A stretch of 64,000 bases of DNA from the NCBI RefSeq assembly GCF_030813715.1, contig NZ_JAUSUZ010000001.1, positions 9,034,501-9,098,500 of the forward strand, given 5' to 3'. This DNA is from Catenuloplanes indicus. Lineage in GTDB: Bacteria > Actinomycetota > Actinomycetes > Mycobacteriales > Micromonosporaceae. Positions 62,428 to 64,000 of the stretch are shown here, piece by piece. The position numbers and the translations under genes were made by a program. The notes under the pieces are model-generated. The model was not told the origin of the DNA. It worked only from the letters and a program-made list of their open reading frames with translations, and ran no database searches. The first letter of the stretch is position 1. Every line of letters starts with the position of its first letter.

Positions 62428-64000
62428 ATGACCACGCTGACCGACCGGCTGCCCGGCACCGCGGACCCCGACACGCTCTACGAGATCTTCAGTCTCTGGG
62501 CGCAGGAACGGGGTCTGAGCCTCTATCCGCACCAGGAGGAGGCGCTGATCGAGATCGTCTCCGGGGCGAACGTCATCCTCAACACGCCGACCGGGTCGGG
62601 GAAGAGCCTGGTCGCGACGGCCGCGCACTTCGCGGCGCTGGCGCGCAACGGGACCACGTTCTACACCGCGCCGATCAAGGCACTGGTCTCGGAGAAGTTC
62701 TTCGCGCTGATCGAGATCTTCGGTGCGGAGAACGTGGGCATGCTGACCGGCGACGCCTCGGTCAACGAGGACGCGCCGATCATCTGCTGTACGGCCGAGA
62801 TCCTGGCGAACATCGCGCTGCGCGAGGGCGCGGACGCGGACGTCGGCCAGGTGGTGATGGACGAGTTCCACTTCTACGCGGAGCCGGACCGCGGCTGGGC
62901 GTGGCAGGTGCCGCTGCTGGAGCTGACCCAGGCGCAGTTCATCCTGATGTCCGCGACGCTCGGTGACGTCTCCCGGTTCGAGAAGGACCTGACCCGGCGG
63001 ACCGGGCGGCCGACGTCCGTGGTGCGCTCGGTGGAACGGCCGGTGCCGCTGCTGTTCAGCTACGTCACCACGCCGATGCACGAGACCATCGAGGAGTTGC
63101 TGACCACCCATCAGGCCCCGGTGTACGTCGTGCACTTCACCCAGGCCGCGGCGCTGGAGCGCGCGCAGTCGCTGATGTCGGTGAACGTCTCCACCCGGGC
63201 GGAGAAGGACGCCATCGCCGAGATGATCGGCAACTTCCGGTTCGCGGCCGGGTTCGGGCGAACGCTGTCCCGGCTGGTCCGGCACGGCATCGGCGTGCAC
63301 CACGCGGGAATGCTGCCGAAGTACCGCCGGCTGGTGGAGACGCTCGCCCAGGCCGGCCTGCTGAAGATCATCTGCGGGACCGACACGCTCGGCGTCGGCA
63401 TCAACGTGCCGATCCGCACCGTGCTGTTCACCGGCCTGTCCAAGTACGACGGCGTGCGCACCCGGCTGCTGCGCGCCCGCGAGTTCCACCAGATCGCCGG
63501 CCGGGCCGGGCGTGCCGGGTTCGACACCATCGGCCGGGTCGTGGTGCAGGCGCCGGAGCACGTCATCGACAACGAGCGCGCGCTGGCGAAGGCCGGCGAC
63601 GACCCGAAGAAGCGCCGCAAGGTGGTCAAGAAGAAGCCGCCGGAGGGCACGATCGGCTGGGGCAAGCCCACGTTCGACCGGCTGGTCGAGGCGGAGCCGG
63701 AACCGCTCACGTCGTCGTTCCAGGTGTCGCACGCGATGCTGCTGAACGTCCTGGCCCGGCGCGGCGACCTGTTCACGCACATGCGCCGGCTGCTCACCGA
63801 GAACGACGAGGACCGCGCGTCGCAGCGCCGGCTGGTGCACCGCGGGATTCTCATCTACCGCGCGCTGCTGGCCGGTGGCGTGATCGAGCGCCTGCCGTCG
63901 CCGGACGAGGAGGGGCGCACGGTCCGGCTCACCATGGACCTGCAGCTCGACTTCGCGCTCAACCAGCCGCTGTCGCCGTTCGCGGTCGCGTCGCTGGAAC
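62428..64000 (+). CDS. DEAD/DEAH-box helicase with DUF3516-type C-terminus, 3' partial
   Basis: 524 codons are inside the window and the frame is still open at the end. Superfamily 2 helicase motifs in order: Q-like LYPHQEEAL, Walker A TPTGSGKSLVAT, Ia YTAPIKALVSEK, II MDEFHFYAE, III ILMSATLGD, IV VYVVHFTQAAAL, V CGTDTLGVGINVPI and VI FHQIAGRAGRAG. The region after motif VI (DPKKRRKVVKKKPPEGTIGW and on) is the DUF3516 extension found in actinobacterial helicases of unknown role. ATG 62428 is used because the domain starts at once; there is no strong ribosome binding site. Confidence 0.93.
   Translation, partial: MTTLTDRLPGTADPDTLYEIFSLWAQERGLSLYPHQEEALIEIVSGANVILNTPTGSGKSLVATAAHFAALARNGTTFYTAPIKALVSEKFFALIEIFGAENVGMLTGDASVNEDAPIICCTAEILANIALREGADADVGQVVMDEFHFYAEPDRGWAWQVPLLELTQAQFILMSATLGDVSRFEKDLTRRTGRPTSVVRSVERPVPLLFSYVTTPMHETIEELLTTHQAPVYVVHFTQAAALERAQSLMSVNVSTRAEKDAIAEMIGNFRFAAGFGRTLSRLVRHGIGVHHAGMLPKYRRLVETLAQAGLLKIICGTDTLGVGINVPIRTVLFTGLSKYDGVRTRLLRAREFHQIAGRAGRAGFDTIGRVVVQAPEHVIDNERALAKAGDDPKKRRKVVKKKPPEGTIGWGKPTFDRLVEAEPEPLTSSFQVSHAMLLNVLARRGDLFTHMRRLLTENDEDRASQRRLVHRGILIYRALLAGGVIERLPSPDEEGRTVRLTMDLQLDFALNQPLSPFAVASLE

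Noticed and set aside
63600-63645. SV40-like nuclear-localisation motif (PKKRRKV) in the helicase
   Set aside because: Chance resemblance in a basic loop of a bacterial helicase extension.
61687-63840. 717-codon minus-strand open frame
   Set aside because: Antisense of the DUF3516 helicase, whose motifs on the plus strand are complete.

Overview
The window is very GC-rich and gene-dense, with many GTG starts and many 1-8 nt gene overlaps. It fits a motile, spore-forming actinomycete of the Micromonosporaceae (Actinoplanes or Catenuloplanes type). The reasons are a GlgE-type glycogen pathway with split clusters, a complete chemotaxis operon beside a FliA-type sigma factor, an Mnh antiporter operon, and families such as DUF397, DUF5829 and DUF6082. 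The genus is an inference from gene content, not from any database search.

Layout. 1-4837: 3' part of a secreted penicillin-acylase-family enzyme, a GNAT acetyltransferase, a lipoprotein and a DUF559 protein. 4838-5658: an 820 bp gene-less block with a large AT-rich hairpin, a repeated small hairpin and a CTG/GCC low-complexity tract. 5659-15638: a SnoaL-like protein and storage-glucan genes (glgC and glgM divergent; glgE-glgB coupled), separated by a DUF5829 protein and a WYL regulator divergent from a hydrolase across a clear inverted-repeat operator. 15908-18585: a DUF2278 remnant, a DUF1877 protein, an EAD-like protein and YccF. 18800-25238: mnhACDEFG, every junction overlapping. 25352-29880: small proteins, a hydrolase/ECF sigma divergent pair, a ZIP transporter and a membrane-anchored protein. 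30176-39187: the chemotaxis operon cheW-R-D-B-mcp-Y-STAS-A on the minus strand, with a second receptor divergent from cheW. 39335-45964: two secreted proteins, fliA, an LPG-synthase-like membrane protein and a PAS-GGDEF diguanylate cyclase followed by two unknown genes. 46163-47036: DUF397 and DUF6082. 47253-58552: a nine-gene minus-strand polysaccharide operon. 59303-62273: a visibly damaged PP2C-vWA-FHA signalling operon. 62428-64000: start of a DUF3516 DEAD/DEAH helicase.

The most notable system is the nine-gene operon at 47253-58552. It combines a PelF-type glycosyltransferase, a polytopic membrane protein, nucleotide-sugar supply genes (nucleotidyltransferase, two epimerases, a dehydrogenase), two GH114 (endo-alpha-1,4-polygalactosaminidase family) proteins and a secreted Agd3/CE18-like deacetylase. 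This is the toolkit expected for a partially deacetylated galactosamine polymer, like Pel or fungal galactosaminogalactan.

The most unusual sequence event is in the FHA gene at 59303-60179. The last third of the FHA domain lies on the opposite strand between two GAGCTC sites. Flipping that ~105 bp segment restores a perfect FHA domain and stop codon. The same operon carries two +1 frameshifts, an in-frame deletion and a truncated gene. A further theme is leaderless expression: several genes have a TANNNT box 6-8 nt before their start codon.
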